Below are positions 10,353 to 18,819 of a DNA stretch of 64,000 bases, one piece after another. The stretch is taken from NCBI GenBank assembly GCA_030425645.1, contig JAUHZK010000005.1, positions 205,350 through 269,349 on the forward strand. Direction: 5' to 3'. The stretch comes from Gammaproteobacteria bacterium (lineage in GTDB: Bacteria > Pseudomonadota > Gammaproteobacteria > JAPPPA01). The stretch's first letter is position 1. Each line of letters starts with the position of its first letter. Position numbers and translations under genes: made by a program. The notes beneath the pieces are model-generated. The model was not told where the DNA came from. It saw only the letters and a list, made by a program, of their open reading frames with translations, and did not search any database.

Positions 10353-11348
10353 TCACTGAATCGTGGCTTGGAACGTCACTACGCGATCCGCGCTCGGCGC
10401 GGTCACACTGCCCAAGTCCACAAGTATTTGGTTATTACCACCGTCAAACTCGGCAGCATCGGTATCGGCACTGTCGGTTTGCGACAGGCCGTCAAGTGTC
10501 AAGCTACCAAGGCGATAGTCGGTATTGCTTGGAATTAAGTCGCTAATAACCACATCATCCAACACGCCCTCGCCGAGCACGCGGATGGTGATTTCGTAGG
10601 TAATGTGGGCGCCGGGTACCGGCTGGTCACCACCCTGTGGGTCGCTAATTTCACTAACACGCTTGTCTAGCTCTAGCGCCGCGTTGTTGTTCACTCGCAA
10701 CACGGTAGTGATCGTTTGGGTGCCGCCGTTTTGACCTAGAACCAGGTCAGTATCGTTATCACCGGCATCAGCAACCACCGCACCGGGCGTACCAGCTTCT
10801 GCGCCAGCATCGGCGGCAGTCGCGGTTAGGTTTAACTCAGCCACACCGGCGATAGCCTACCCCGCTGGCACCAGCAAACGTACAAACAGATCTAGGGACT
10901 CACCGGCCGCCAACTCCGGCAAGTTGGCTGGGTCGTAGAGTGTATCTTCTGTCTCATCGAAAACACCGTCGCCGTCGCTGTCTAGCCACAGTTCCAGACT
11001 GGCAACATCAAAGTCATCACTCGCGCTCTGAGTAAGCTCCAAACTGTAAGCCTGAAGACCATTGCCAAGGTGTTCCAAACGGAATTGCAAGAGCTGCTGA
11101 CTGGGAGTAGCAACACCAACGGGCGCGGTGTTTAGATCAAGCAGATTAAGCCCCGTTAGCTCTTGAACTTCAAAAGCTTCGGTATTCGAATCAAGCGGCT
11201 GGCTACCCGGGTATTCAAACGTGGCAATATTGGAGACGGTCGAGCCCGGGGCGGTACTGGCATAAGCAGCCGGGCACAATGCCAAGCACAGCAGTAACGC
11301 TGCGCTAACAGATGCACCTGTCGACTTAATTTTCCCCAGTGTTCCCAT
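10353..11348 (-). pseudogene. First gene of surface operon, DUF11-like secreted protein interrupted by in-frame TAG
   Basis: Two stretches of 163 codons lie in exactly the same frame, separated only by a TAG at 10857-10859 and four sense codons (Ala-Ile-Ala-Gly) before a GTG. The first part has a signal peptide (to about residue 30, AAYAS), a T.VSNIATFEY opening and an Asp-rich loop (DSDGDGVFDETED), and ends at LLVPAG. The second part continues with AELNLTATA and a complete DUF11-like repeat, PGAHITYEITI to VTFQATIQ. A contiguous gene would give about 331 residues, a normal layout for this family. The second part has no signal peptide of its own. It could be a recent nonsense mutation, a sequencing error, suppression or reinitiation. 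Confidence 0.75.
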
Positions 11349-11684
11349 TCAATCCCCGTGTCTATAGCAACCAGCCCCGCTAGTTGCATCTAAAGCGTTT
11401 TAGCCAAGGTGGCTGCGACTTTCTTTAAGCACGTGATTATTCTACTGATTTGGCTAACAAAAGCCTTATACATCAACCATTAAGGAGCTAAAACCTAATA
11501 TTCTTAACAGTTGTTCGGAGTGTTTACCAACAAACCAACTGGCCATAGCCCTTCACAGGGGCAATTCAAGAAAAACAACCGTTTAAGGGGTATTTTTGTA
11601 CCGTCTGTCGTTTTTTCTCGGATTTTGTCAGCAATTTGGGAATTTGCGCAAGAACTGCACAAAACGGCACCAGCGCAGCAGTCC
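11349..11684 (-). promoter_or_regulatory. Leader and upstream region of the surface operon
   Basis: This 336-nt gap separates the permease gene from the surface operon, both on the minus strand. Next to the operon start, the RNA would fold a 9-bp stem (positions 11367-11375 with 11379-11387, one U-G pair, GGG loop). A second small hairpin (AGCC/GGCT, 11402-11414) lies farther upstream. The GGGG of the ribosome site lies between the first hairpin and the ATG. No convincing -35/-10 or sigma-54 site was recognised, and no known riboswitch class fits well. The rest of the gap (11415-11684) shows nothing recognisable. Confidence 0.35.
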
Positions 11685-12719
11685 TCAACGGCGTCTTTGA
11701 AACGCTAAAAACTGCAAACAGAGCAACCAAACGCCAAGTGCAACTGCCGCTATCATTGACAGCAGCGACCCCGATTCATGGTGAGCAACCAGCTCAGCGG
11801 AATACCCAAACCAAGCCAGTGGCGCAACGGCGTCAATAAGCCAGCCCAGCGTTAGCGATACCACGCAAATAGCGCCCAAATAACAGGCTACGAAACGCGT
11901 ACCAAACTCGTTTCGAATTAACGCCAAACCACCCAGATTAGTAGCCGGCCCAGCCAACAAAAACACCAACACCGCACCCGGCGATACCCCGGCCACCAGC
12001 AAAGCTGCTGCGATAGGCGTAGAAGCCACCGCACACACGTAAATCGGCACCCCTACCAGCAGCATGATGACCAAAGCCCAGCTCGACTGGCCGAGTTCTG
12101 CAATCAGATTTGGCGGTACCAAGGCCAATATGACCCCTGCCAACACCACGCCAAAAACTAACCAACCGGCCAAATCACTCAGCAAGTCAGAAAACGCATA
12201 ACGCAAACCAGCCCAAATTCCGCCGTCAGGGGCCGCGCTTTCTTCATTCGCATGTCCACCACAACAACTTGTTTCGGCGGCACTCTCGGCCACAGGCTTA
12301 TCATCGCCCCAGCGCCATACTGCCAAGCCAGCGGCAAAAGCCGTGAGCAATGCAGCCAAAGGCCTAAGCACTGCGTAGACCGGCCCCAACAAGGCATACG
12401 ACACGGCAATGGAATCAACACCGGTCTCGGGTGTAGAAATCAGAAAAGCAGCACTGGCCTCTTTACTGGCACCCGCTCTACGTAAACCAATCGCCGCCGG
12501 CAACACACCGCAAGAACACAGAGGCAACGGTGCCCCAAGCAACGATGCGCGCAGCACTGAACGCGGTCCAGAATCGGCCAACCAACGTTGCAAATGTTCT
12601 GTTCTCAGATACACATGCGCGGCCGCAGCAAACACCAAACCCAGACAAAGCCAAAGCGCAGTGTCGAGCCACACCTGCCAAATTTGTAAGAAAACTGCTT
12701 GTGCCATTTCTATCGCCAT
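11685..12719 (-). CDS. SO_0444-type Cu/Zn efflux permease (DUF318 family)
   Basis: This 344-residue polytopic membrane protein carries the DUF318 permease signatures APLPLCSCGVLPAAIGL and a TPETGVDS-type motif in the first half (about 60-110), and the repeated pore motif AGPATNLG near residue 265. A cytosolic loop holds a Cys/His cluster (SCCGGH, about 150-155) that would bind metal, as in the SO_0444 efflux subfamily. It has about eight to ten hydrophobic segments. It is predicted to move copper, zinc or a related soft metal across the inner membrane. It stands alone, without a visible metal sensor next to it. Substrate identity is inferred from family membership. Confidence 0.75.
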   Translation of the reverse strand: MAIEMAQAVFLQIWQVWLDTALWLCLGLVFAAAAHVYLRTEHLQRWLADSGPRSVLRASLLGAPLPLCSCGVLPAAIGLRRAGASKEASAAFLISTPETGVDSIAVSYALLGPVYAVLRPLAALLTAFAAGLAVWRWGDDKPVAESAAETSCCGGHANEESAAPDGGIWAGLRYAFSDLLSDLAGWLVFGVVLAGVILALVPPNLIAELGQSSWALVIMLLVGVPIYVCAVASTPIAAALLVAGVSPGAVLVFLLAGPATNLGGLALIRNEFGTRFVACYLGAICVVSLTLGWLIDAVAPLAWFGYSAELVAHHESGSLLSMIAAVALGVWLLCLQFLAFQRRR

Positions 12720-13123
12720 CTACTCAGTGTAACCAATGGAGAAAAAAGAGGCACATCGCGTTAAATGTGCGCCCGCAGCAAAACCTTTGCAATTAACCAC
12801 TTAAGTTATTTTTAAAACCAAAACTTTAGGGTTTTAGAGGTAAATAACCCCTACTTTTACACAGTTACTCACATGCTGTTTTGGTTGCACTGCAACATAA
12901 CGTTTGGCTATTTACAATTCTGTAAAATTATTTTTTTAACGCAATATCTCATTGTTTTTAAAAGCAAAAACAATTTATAGCAAAAAATGTCGTTGACAAG
13001 ATACCTGCATTTGTGAACCCCCCCCTTGTCCAAACCTTATAGCAGGTTACTCACAAAGTTATCCACAGCTTTTGTGCACCGCAATATTCAGGAATATTTA
13101 GCCATTTTTGTTATGCTGCGCGC
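12720..13123. promoter_or_regulatory. Intergenic region upstream of priA with DnaA-box match
   Basis: This roughly 400-nt gap lies between the divergent permease and priA genes. The segment 12800-13000 is markedly AT-rich. A perfect match to the DnaA box TTATCCACA lies at 13059-13067, about 57 nt before the priA start, next to an 8-C homopolymer near 13018-13025. Only degenerate further copies were seen (TTACTCACA at 12865-12873 and at 13047-13055), so this is more likely a regulatory site or chance match than a replication origin. No clear priA ribosome site was found. Confidence 0.4.
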
Positions 13124-15316
13124 ATGACAGCACACACTTCCCTCAACGGCCCAGTTGCGGTCGCGGTACCTGGGAAATTCTACCTAACTCTGCACTACCA
13201 TAGCCCTCAAGCCGTCGCTATTGGCGCTAGAGTTGCCGTCACCGTCGGCCGCAAACCGCATGTCGGCGTAGTGGTTGCCCACGGTGCTGCGCCGGCCAAC
13301 ATTAAGCTGAAAGACATCGAAAACATTATCGATGACGCACCGCTATTTGATAGCGCGACACTGGCCTTATTAAGTTGGGCCGCCCAATACTATGCGCACC
13401 CCTTAGGCGATGTTGTCTGCAGCGCTTTGCCAACTTTACTTAGTGCCGGCAACCCGGCCACGCTAAGTACGACCAAGACCTATCATGCAGTGAATGCTGA
13501 CGCCTCGACGATTGACCAGCTCCTAAATGGTCGCGCCAAACAACAGGCAGCGCTCTACCAGCAGTTGGCTAGCAGCAAGGGACTCGATCTCAGTCAATTA
13601 AAACAACTCGGGCACAAATCGGCGGCGCTAAAGCCCCTTGTAGAGAGAGGTTTGGTGTCTCAGCGAGAACAAGCCGTCACTTGCCCCGCCAATGCACAGC
13701 CAGTAGCAGGGCCGACTCTAAACCAAGAGCAAGCCGACGCCGTCGCCGCTATTCAGAGCAGCCAACAACACCAATGTTTTGTACTGCAGGGGGTAACGGG
13801 CTCAGGCAAGACGGAGGTGTATTTACAGACCGCGCAACATTATTTAGCCCAAAACCAAGCGGTCTTAATTCTTGTTCCGGAAATTGGTCTCACGCCCCAG
13901 TTTCTCAGCCGTGTTCAACAGCGCCTTGCCGCGCCGATTACGGTTTTGCACTCCGGCTTGAATGCCAAGCAACGCAAAGACAACTGGCTAGCGGCTCAGT
14001 CTGGCGAGGCCAAGGTGGTAATTGGTACCCGTTCGGCGGTATTGGCCCCCATACAAAACCTGGGGCTGATTATTGTTGATGAAGAACACGATGCGGCCTT
14101 CAAACAGCAGGAGCAAATGCGCTACCACGCCCGCGACCTGGCCGTGGTACGCGCACACCAAGCCAATATCCCGGTCGTATTAGGCAGTGCCACTCCTTCC
14201 GGTGAAACGCTGGCCAATATTCAACGCGGCCAATACCAAAAGCTGACATTACGGAACCGCGCCACCGGCCAAGCCGTACCAACTATTCAGGCTATCGACC
14301 TACGCAGCCAAACATTAAAAGGCCCGCTTAGCCAGCAACTGATTAACCGCATTCAACATCATGTAGCGGCTGGCAATCAGGCCATGCTGTTTCTGAATAG
14401 ACGCGGCGTCGCCCCCGTACTGCTTTGCCATGAGTGCGGCTGGAGCGCCGACTGTCATCGCTGTGACAGCCGCATGACGCTACACCGCGGCCAATATAAA
14501 GACCGCTTACGTTGCCATCACTGTGATGCCAGCCGCGCCGCGCCACAGCAATGTGAAAGTTGCCACAGCAGCAATTTAATCAGTGCCGGAGCCGGCACTG
14601 CGGGCTTGGAAGAAACCCTACAAACGCTATTCCCAGAGCAAACCGTACTGCGGGTAGATCGCGACAGTGCGAGCACTGCCAAACAGTTGCATGCCGCGCT
14701 AGATAAAGCCACACAGGGCCAAGCTGACATCTTAGTTGGCACCCAAATGCTCGCCAAAGGTCATCACTTTCCTAAGCTAACGCTGGTGGGAATTATTGAC
14801 GCCGACGCCGGACTCTACAGCAGCGACTATCGAGCCACAGAGCGCTTAGCGCAGCAAGTCATTCAGGTCGCAGGCCGTGCTGGCCGTGAAACTGCTGGTG
14901 AAGTGTTTATTCAAACCCATATGCCGGAACACCCGGCGCTGCAAGCGCTTATTAGTAATGGCTACGACGGTGCCATCAGTAGCATGCTGGAAGAGCGCCA
15001 AGCGTCTATGCTGCCGCCATTTAGCCATATGGCGCTGATTCGGATTTCGCATACCCGCGCCGATCGCGCTGAGGCCTTTGCTCGCGCCGTCTCAATGTTG
15101 GCTCAGCAAATCATGCCAACCGCCTTGGTAATGGGCCCCATTACCGCGCCAATGCCACGCAAAGCCAACCGTTGGCGCTACCAAGTGCTGATTCAATGCC
15201 AAGCCCGCAGCGAGCGCAGCCAGCTATTAAACCAGTTAGTGCCACAGGCCGATCAGCATAAACTCGCCAGCGGCATGCGCTGGTCAGTAGACGTAGACCC
15301 GGTCGACTTTTTCTAG
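13124..15316 (+). CDS. priA: Primosomal protein N' (replication restart helicase PriA)
   Basis: At 730 residues this is the usual PriA length. The N-terminal DNA-binding region has the short strand pattern of PriA (VAVAVPGKFYLTL, then GARVAVTVGRKPHVGVVV). The helicase core shows Walker A GVTGSGKT near residue 224, DEEH near 319 and the GSATPS motif. A zinc-binding insertion (about 432-485) has paired CxxC units: CHECGWSADCHRC and CHHC...CESC. The motif QVAGRAGR is present near residue 585. PriA restarts replication forks at branched DNA together with PriB, DnaT and DnaB. It is convergent with glnS and preceded by a DnaA-box-containing gap. Confidence 0.95.
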   Translation: MTAHTSLNGPVAVAVPGKFYLTLHYHSPQAVAIGARVAVTVGRKPHVGVVVAHGAAPANIKLKDIENIIDDAPLFDSATLALLSWAAQYYAHPLGDVVCSALPTLLSAGNPATLSTTKTYHAVNADASTIDQLLNGRAKQQAALYQQLASSKGLDLSQLKQLGHKSAALKPLVERGLVSQREQAVTCPANAQPVAGPTLNQEQADAVAAIQSSQQHQCFVLQGVTGSGKTEVYLQTAQHYLAQNQAVLILVPEIGLTPQFLSRVQQRLAAPITVLHSGLNAKQRKDNWLAAQSGEAKVVIGTRSAVLAPIQNLGLIIVDEEHDAAFKQQEQMRYHARDLAVVRAHQANIPVVLGSATPSGETLANIQRGQYQKLTLRNRATGQAVPTIQAIDLRSQTLKGPLSQQLINRIQHHVAAGNQAMLFLNRRGVAPVLLCHECGWSADCHRCDSRMTLHRGQYKDRLRCHHCDASRAAPQQCESCHSSNLISAGAGTAGLEETLQTLFPEQTVLRVDRDSASTAKQLHAALDKATQGQADILVGTQMLAKGHHFPKLTLVGIIDADAGLYSSDYRATERLAQQVIQVAGRAGRETAGEVFIQTHMPEHPALQALISNGYDGAISSMLEERQASMLPPFSHMALIRISHTRADRAEAFARAVSMLAQQIMPTALVMGPITAPMPRKANRWRYQVLIQCQARSERSQLLNQLVPQADQHKLASGMRWSVDVDPVDFF

Positions 15317-15335
15317 CGACCGCGCCGCATAAGCC

Positions 15336-17021
15336 CTAGCCGTTCCAGCTAGACCTTAGGGCTACCGTGCGGTTGAACACTGGGCTCTCATCACTGTGCT
15401 CATAGCGATCAGCAACAAAAAAGCCGGTACGTTCAAACTGGAAGCTTTGCTCAGCAGATGCCGCCGCTAGGCTAGGCTCAATCGGTACATTCTTTAGCAC
15501 CGTCAACGACTCAGGGTTGAGGTTTTCCAAGAAATCGCCATCACCACGGCCGGGAGCCTCAACCGAAAACAGACGGTCGTAGAGCCGTACCGTTGCTCGC
15601 TTACAGTGACTAGCGGAAACCCAATGAATCACGCCTTTTGGCTTCACTCCATCGGCAGGGTCTGCTCCTAGGGTTTCTGGTTCGTAGCGCACATGCACTT
15701 CTGTGATGTTGTCGTCATCGTCTTTGACGCAGCTTTCAGCAACCACTACGTAGGCATTACGTAAGCGCACCTTCTTACCAATCACCAGGCGCTTATATTT
15801 TTTATTGGCCGACTCACGAAAGTCATCTCGCTCAATATAAATTTCGCGGGTAAACGGTAGCGTCCGTGTGGGAATATCCTCACGCTCTGGGTGGCCCGGC
15901 GCGGATAACTCCTCAACCTGTTCTTCTGGGTAATTAGTAATCACCAATTTAATTGGATCAAGCACCGCCATCGCACGGGCTGCGTTGGGTTCTAGGTCCT
16001 CGCGAATGGCGGCTTCCAACATACCCATATCAACAATGCCGTCGGTGCGGCCAACGCCGACCATCTCGCAGAACTTACGGATCGAGGCTGGCGTATAGCC
16101 ACGACGGCGAATGCCGCTAATGGTTGGCATCCGCGGATCGTCCCAACCGTCAACCTTATTCTCGTCAACTAACTGCTTCAGCTTACGCTTACTAGTAACG
16201 GTGTAATTAAGGTTAAGCCGACCAAATTCATACTGCACCGGCTTAGCAGGCACCGGCAGATGCTCTAAAAACCAGTTGTACAACGGGCGGTGATCTTCAA
16301 ACTCAAGGGTACAGATAGAGTGCGTAATGCCTTCTAGGGCGTCACTCTGGCCGTGAGTAAAGTCATAAATGGGGTAAATACACCAAGCGTCACCAGTTTG
16401 GTGATGATGCGCTCGACGAATGCGGTAAATAATTGGGTCACGCAAATTCATATTTGGCGACGCCATATCAATCTTAGCCCGTAGCACTCGGCTACCGTCC
16501 TCAAACTCACCCGCTCGCATGCGGCGGAACAAGTCTAAGTTCTCCTCAGGGCTACGCTCGCGGTGCGGGCTGTTCTTACCTGGCTCGGTCAGCGTGCCGC
16601 GATATTCGCGCGCTTCTTCGGCCGACAAGTCACAAACATATGCATCGCCGTTTTCAATTAAATGCAGTGCGTACTCATACAAGGTTTCAAAATAGTCCGA
16701 GGCGTAATGGATATCGCCGTCCCATTCAAAACCCAACCACTTCACGTCACTTTTGATTGATTCAATATATTCGTGGCTTTCCTTTTCTGGGTTGGTGTCG
16801 TCAAAGCGCAAGTTACAACGGCCATTAAAGTGCCGCGCCAAACCAAAATTAGTACAAATCGACTTCGCATGCCCAATATGCAAATAGCCATTCGGCTCGG
16901 GTGGGAAACGGGTTACCACATCGCCCTGGTGCTGGCCTGACTCGATTTGCTTCTGAATCAAGTCACGCAAAAAGTTGTTGCCAGCTAAAGTGCCAGCTGC
17001 TGAGCTGCTGTTATCGGTCAT
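15336..17021 (-). CDS. glnS: Glutaminyl-tRNA synthetase
   Basis: A class I aminoacyl-tRNA synthetase of 561 residues that charges tRNA-Gln. The HIGH signature appears in [15 protein letters not shown] near residue 42, and the KMSKS-equivalent loop as [10 protein letters not shown] near residue 275. The C-terminal two-barrel anticodon-binding region follows, with [14 protein letters not shown] and a ...TVALRSSW ending typical of GlnS. The protein is full length and intact. It is divergently arranged from the disrupted DUF1329 gene, with about 220 nt between them that should hold both promoters. Confidence 0.96.
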   Translation of the reverse strand: MTDNSSSAAGTLAGNNFLRDLIQKQIESGQHQGDVVTRFPPEPNGYLHIGHAKSICTNFGLARHFNGRCNLRFDDTNPEKESHEYIESIKSDVKWLGFEWDGDIHYASDYFETLYEYALHLIENGDAYVCDLSAEEAREYRGTLTEPGKNSPHRERSPEENLDLFRRMRAGEFEDGSRVLRAKIDMASPNMNLRDPIIYRIRRAHHHQTGDAWCIYPIYDFTHGQSDALEGITHSICTLEFEDHRPLYNWFLEHLPVPAKPVQYEFGRLNLNYTVTSKRKLKQLVDENKVDGWDDPRMPTISGIRRRGYTPASIRKFCEMVGVGRTDGIVDMGMLEAAIREDLEPNAARAMAVLDPIKLVITNYPEEQVEELSAPGHPEREDIPTRTLPFTREIYIERDDFRESANKKYKRLVIGKKVRLRNAYVVVAESCVKDDDDNITEVHVRYEPETLGADPADGVKPKGVIHWVSASHCKRATVRLYDRLFSVEAPGRGDGDFLENLNPESLTVLKNVPIEPSLAAASAEQSFQFERTGFFVADRYEHSDESPVFNRTVALRSSWNG

Positions 17022-17244
17022 AGTTAAGCCACGGAGGCATGCTAATAGGGGCGCGCATTATAGCGTGGCTAAACGCGCTGGCCGCCGCATTTTTAGCAAC
17101 GATATTGGCAGCATTAATTAAACCCATAGAACTTGTTTATCATTTTGTGCTCAAAGCGTTATAGTGGGTGCCGCTAATTTCAGCGTACGCGTTGCAAAGA
17201 ACCGTAGCGCCCCCAAGAAAGTAATCGGGCAAGGAGACAAACCC

Positions 17245-17594
17245 ATGAACAAACTGCAAACCACACTGGCTTGCGGTGCAGCACTTACCGCTGCATTTGC
17301 TAGCTTTTCAGTTAGCGCCAAAGTATCAGAAGCAGAAGCCGCCAAACTAGGTGCCGAGCTTACGATGGTTGGTGCTGAGCGCGCCGGCAACGCCGACGGC
17401 ACTATCCCAGAATACGAAGGCGCAGCTTTCTGGACCGACAAAGAAAAGAGCTACACCTACAACGAAATCGAAGCCATGTCGAAAGAGACACAGGCTGAAT
17501 TGCTACTAGGCCGCGTTAAAGGCGAAGAGCCACTCTTCACCATTACCGCTGCCAACGTTGGCGAACATGCTGACAAACTTTCTGAAGGCCACAA
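17245..17594 (+). pseudogene. 5' fragment of DUF1329 outer-membrane-associated protein gene
   Basis: The start is ATG 17245, with AAGGAGA 8-14 nt upstream. The fragment encodes a signal peptide (MNKLQTTLACGAALTAAFAS...VSA) and the N-terminal part of a DUF1329 protein (GTIPEYEG, FTITAANVGEHADKLSEGH). The reading frame is cut after 117 codons by an IS3-family element and then runs seven codons into it to a TAG at 17614-17616. Removing the element and one CAA copy rejoins SEGH to KAMFKKFPDSYK with no frame change, giving 461 residues, a normal family length. DUF1329 proteins resemble LolB/LolA-like outer-membrane lipid-handling proteins and often accompany DUF1302 proteins, which are absent here. 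Confidence 0.9.
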
Positions 17595-17656
17595 TGATAC
17601 GCCACTAGTTAACTAGACACTCCTAATGGTTAAAATACCGATCAACAGGAGTGGTT

Positions 17657-17938
17657 ATGCAAACCCGAAAAACGTATTCAGAAGAGTTTCGCCGCGAAGC
17701 GGCGATGCAAGTTATCGAGAACGGTTACAAAGTCGTCGAAGTCGCTCAGCGGCTTGGTGTTTCATCCAAAAGCCTTTATCACTGGGTCGATAAATATAGA
17801 AAGCCAGAGCATGTTCGCCTCAACGAAAGTGCTGATGCTGCTGAGCTGCGTAGGCTCAAAGCGGAGTTAAAACGTGTCGCCGAAGAGCGCGACATCTTAA
17901 AAAAGGCCACCGCTTTCTTCGCGAAACTGTCCGACTAA
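17657..17938 (+). CDS. IS3-family transposase OrfA (HTH, leucine-zipper type)
   Basis: This 93-residue protein starts at ATG 17657 with AGGAG just upstream (a GTG at 17651 is possible). It has the IS3 OrfA helix-turn-helix (KTYSEEFRREAA, then VVEVAQRLGVSSKSLYHW) and a C-terminal heptad-rich helix (AELRRLKAELKRVAEERDIL) used for dimerisation. Its last codons contain A-AAA-AAG, so part of the translation should slip -1 into orfB to make the OrfAB transposase. OrfA alone usually regulates transposition. Confidence 0.93.
   Translation: MQTRKTYSEEFRREAAMQVIENGYKVVEVAQRLGVSSKSLYHWVDKYRKPEHVRLNESADAAELRRLKAELKRVAEERDILKKATAFFAKLSD
17899..17905 (+). other. Programmed -1 frameshift heptamer AAAAAAG in IS element
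   Basis: Six A residues followed by G are positioned as A-AAA-AAG relative to the OrfA frame. After slipping back one base the frame stays open without a stop (GHRFLRETVRLRYQFIYAHR) through to the OrfB catalytic domain. This is the classical IS3-family arrangement for making OrfAB. Confidence 0.85.
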
Positions 17939-17994
17939 GGTATCAGTTCATTTATGCCCATCGGCATGAGTATGCGTTAACGACGCTTTGCCGG

Positions 17995-18798
17995 GTGATG
18001 CGTTGCCATCGCTCGGGGTTTTACCAGTGGCTTAAGCAGCCACTGTCTGAGCGCGAGAAAGCGGATAAACAACTCACAGGGATGATTAAACAGTCTTGGC
18101 TGGAGAGTGGCGGCGTGTATGGCTACCGCAAGGTACACGCTGATCTACGCGACTGGGGCTATGCCGTCGGCCCTAATCGGGTATATCGATTAATGAAAGC
18201 AGCTGACCTGAAGGCTCAGCGTGGCTACAACAAACGCGCAAGGCATAAAGCGGGTAAGCCTGCTTTAGCCGCCAGCAATCACGTTAACCGTGACTTTAAT
18301 ATCGCGCAGCCAAACCAAGTCTGGGTGACTGACATCACTTATATCCGGACACACGAAGGCTGGTTGTACCTGGCCGTTGTGATTGATCTCTACTCGCGCC
18401 AGGTCATTGGCTGGTCGATGCAAAATAGTCTGCATACCGAAGTGGTTTTACAGGCCTTATTGATGGCGGTTTGGCGACGTAAACCCAAACAGTCTGTGTG
18501 GGTGCATTCCGATCAAGGCTGCCAATACACTAGCGATGAGTGGCAACGGTTTTTGCGCGAACATAACCTCAAGTGCAGCATGAGCCGCCGAGGCAACTGC
18601 TGGGACAACGCAGTAGCTGAAAGCTTCTTTCAGCTCCTCAAGCGAGAGCGAATAAGACGAAAAGTCTACTCAACCCGTGAACAGGCGCGCCGCGAGATTT
18701 TTGATTACATCGAGTTGTTCTACAACTCAAAACGGCGCCATGGTACAAATGGCATGCTGTCGCCAAGACAGTTCGAAATGAAGAACGCGAGTGTCTAA
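17995..18798 (+). CDS. IS3-family transposase OrfB (DDE integrase catalytic domain)
   Basis: The open frame actually starts at the slippery site near 17905, so the functional protein is the OrfAB fusion (about 17657-18798). The GTG at 17995 is only the first in-frame start-like codon. The DDE catalytic residues are visible in VTDITYI, HSDQGCQYTS and the glutamate of NAVAESFFQLLK. A C-terminal RREIFDYIELFYNSKRRHG motif is typical of IS3. The stop codon lies inside the right inverted repeat. No internal disruption is seen. Confidence 0.93.
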   Translation: MMRCHRSGFYQWLKQPLSEREKADKQLTGMIKQSWLESGGVYGYRKVHADLRDWGYAVGPNRVYRLMKAADLKAQRGYNKRARHKAGKPALAASNHVNRDFNIAQPNQVWVTDITYIRTHEGWLYLAVVIDLYSRQVIGWSMQNSLHTEVVLQALLMAVWRRKPKQSVWVHSDQGCQYTSDEWQRFLREHNLKCSMSRRGNCWDNAVAESFFQLLKRERIRRKVYSTREQARREIFDYIELFYNSKRRHGTNGMLSPRQFEMKNASV

Positions 18799-18819
18799 TG
18801 GACTAGTGGCGTATCACAA

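Larger units (their letters stand above)
17595..18816 (+). mobile_element. IS3-family insertion sequence, 1222 bp, complete
   Basis: Terminal inverted repeats run 28 bp: TGATACGCCACTAGT plus TAGACACTC match perfectly on both sides, separated by 4 unmatched bases (TAAC on the left, CCAT on the right in inverted sense). The ends are TG...CA, and a 3-bp direct repeat CAA flanks the element (17592-17594 and 18817-18819), as expected for IS3-family transposition. It carries orfA and orfB linked by an A6G slippery site. The intact ends, target duplication and open reading frames suggest a young, possibly active copy. It disrupts the DUF1329 gene. Confidence 0.93.

Noticed and set aside
11349..11450. 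c-di-GMP-I riboswitch upstream of the surface operon
   Set aside because: Fragments such as GTCGCAGCC and GGCTAAA look similar, but the conserved GGCAAACC and GNRA-capped stem are missing; kept only as a structured leader.
12720..13123. Possible chromosomal replication origin
   Set aside because: Only one perfect DnaA box is present, other copies are degenerate, and no dnaA, dnaN or gidA neighbours occur.
15317..15370. Terminator between convergent priA and glnS (AGCCCTA/TAGGGCT)
   Set aside because: Only a 7-bp stem with an 18-nt loop, overlapping the glnS end and without a T-tract.
17614..18797. Shorter IS boundaries at the 9-bp repeats TAGACACTC/GAGTGTCTA
   Set aside because: With these ends no target duplication is found; extending outward gives TG...CA ends and a CAA duplication that restores the gene.
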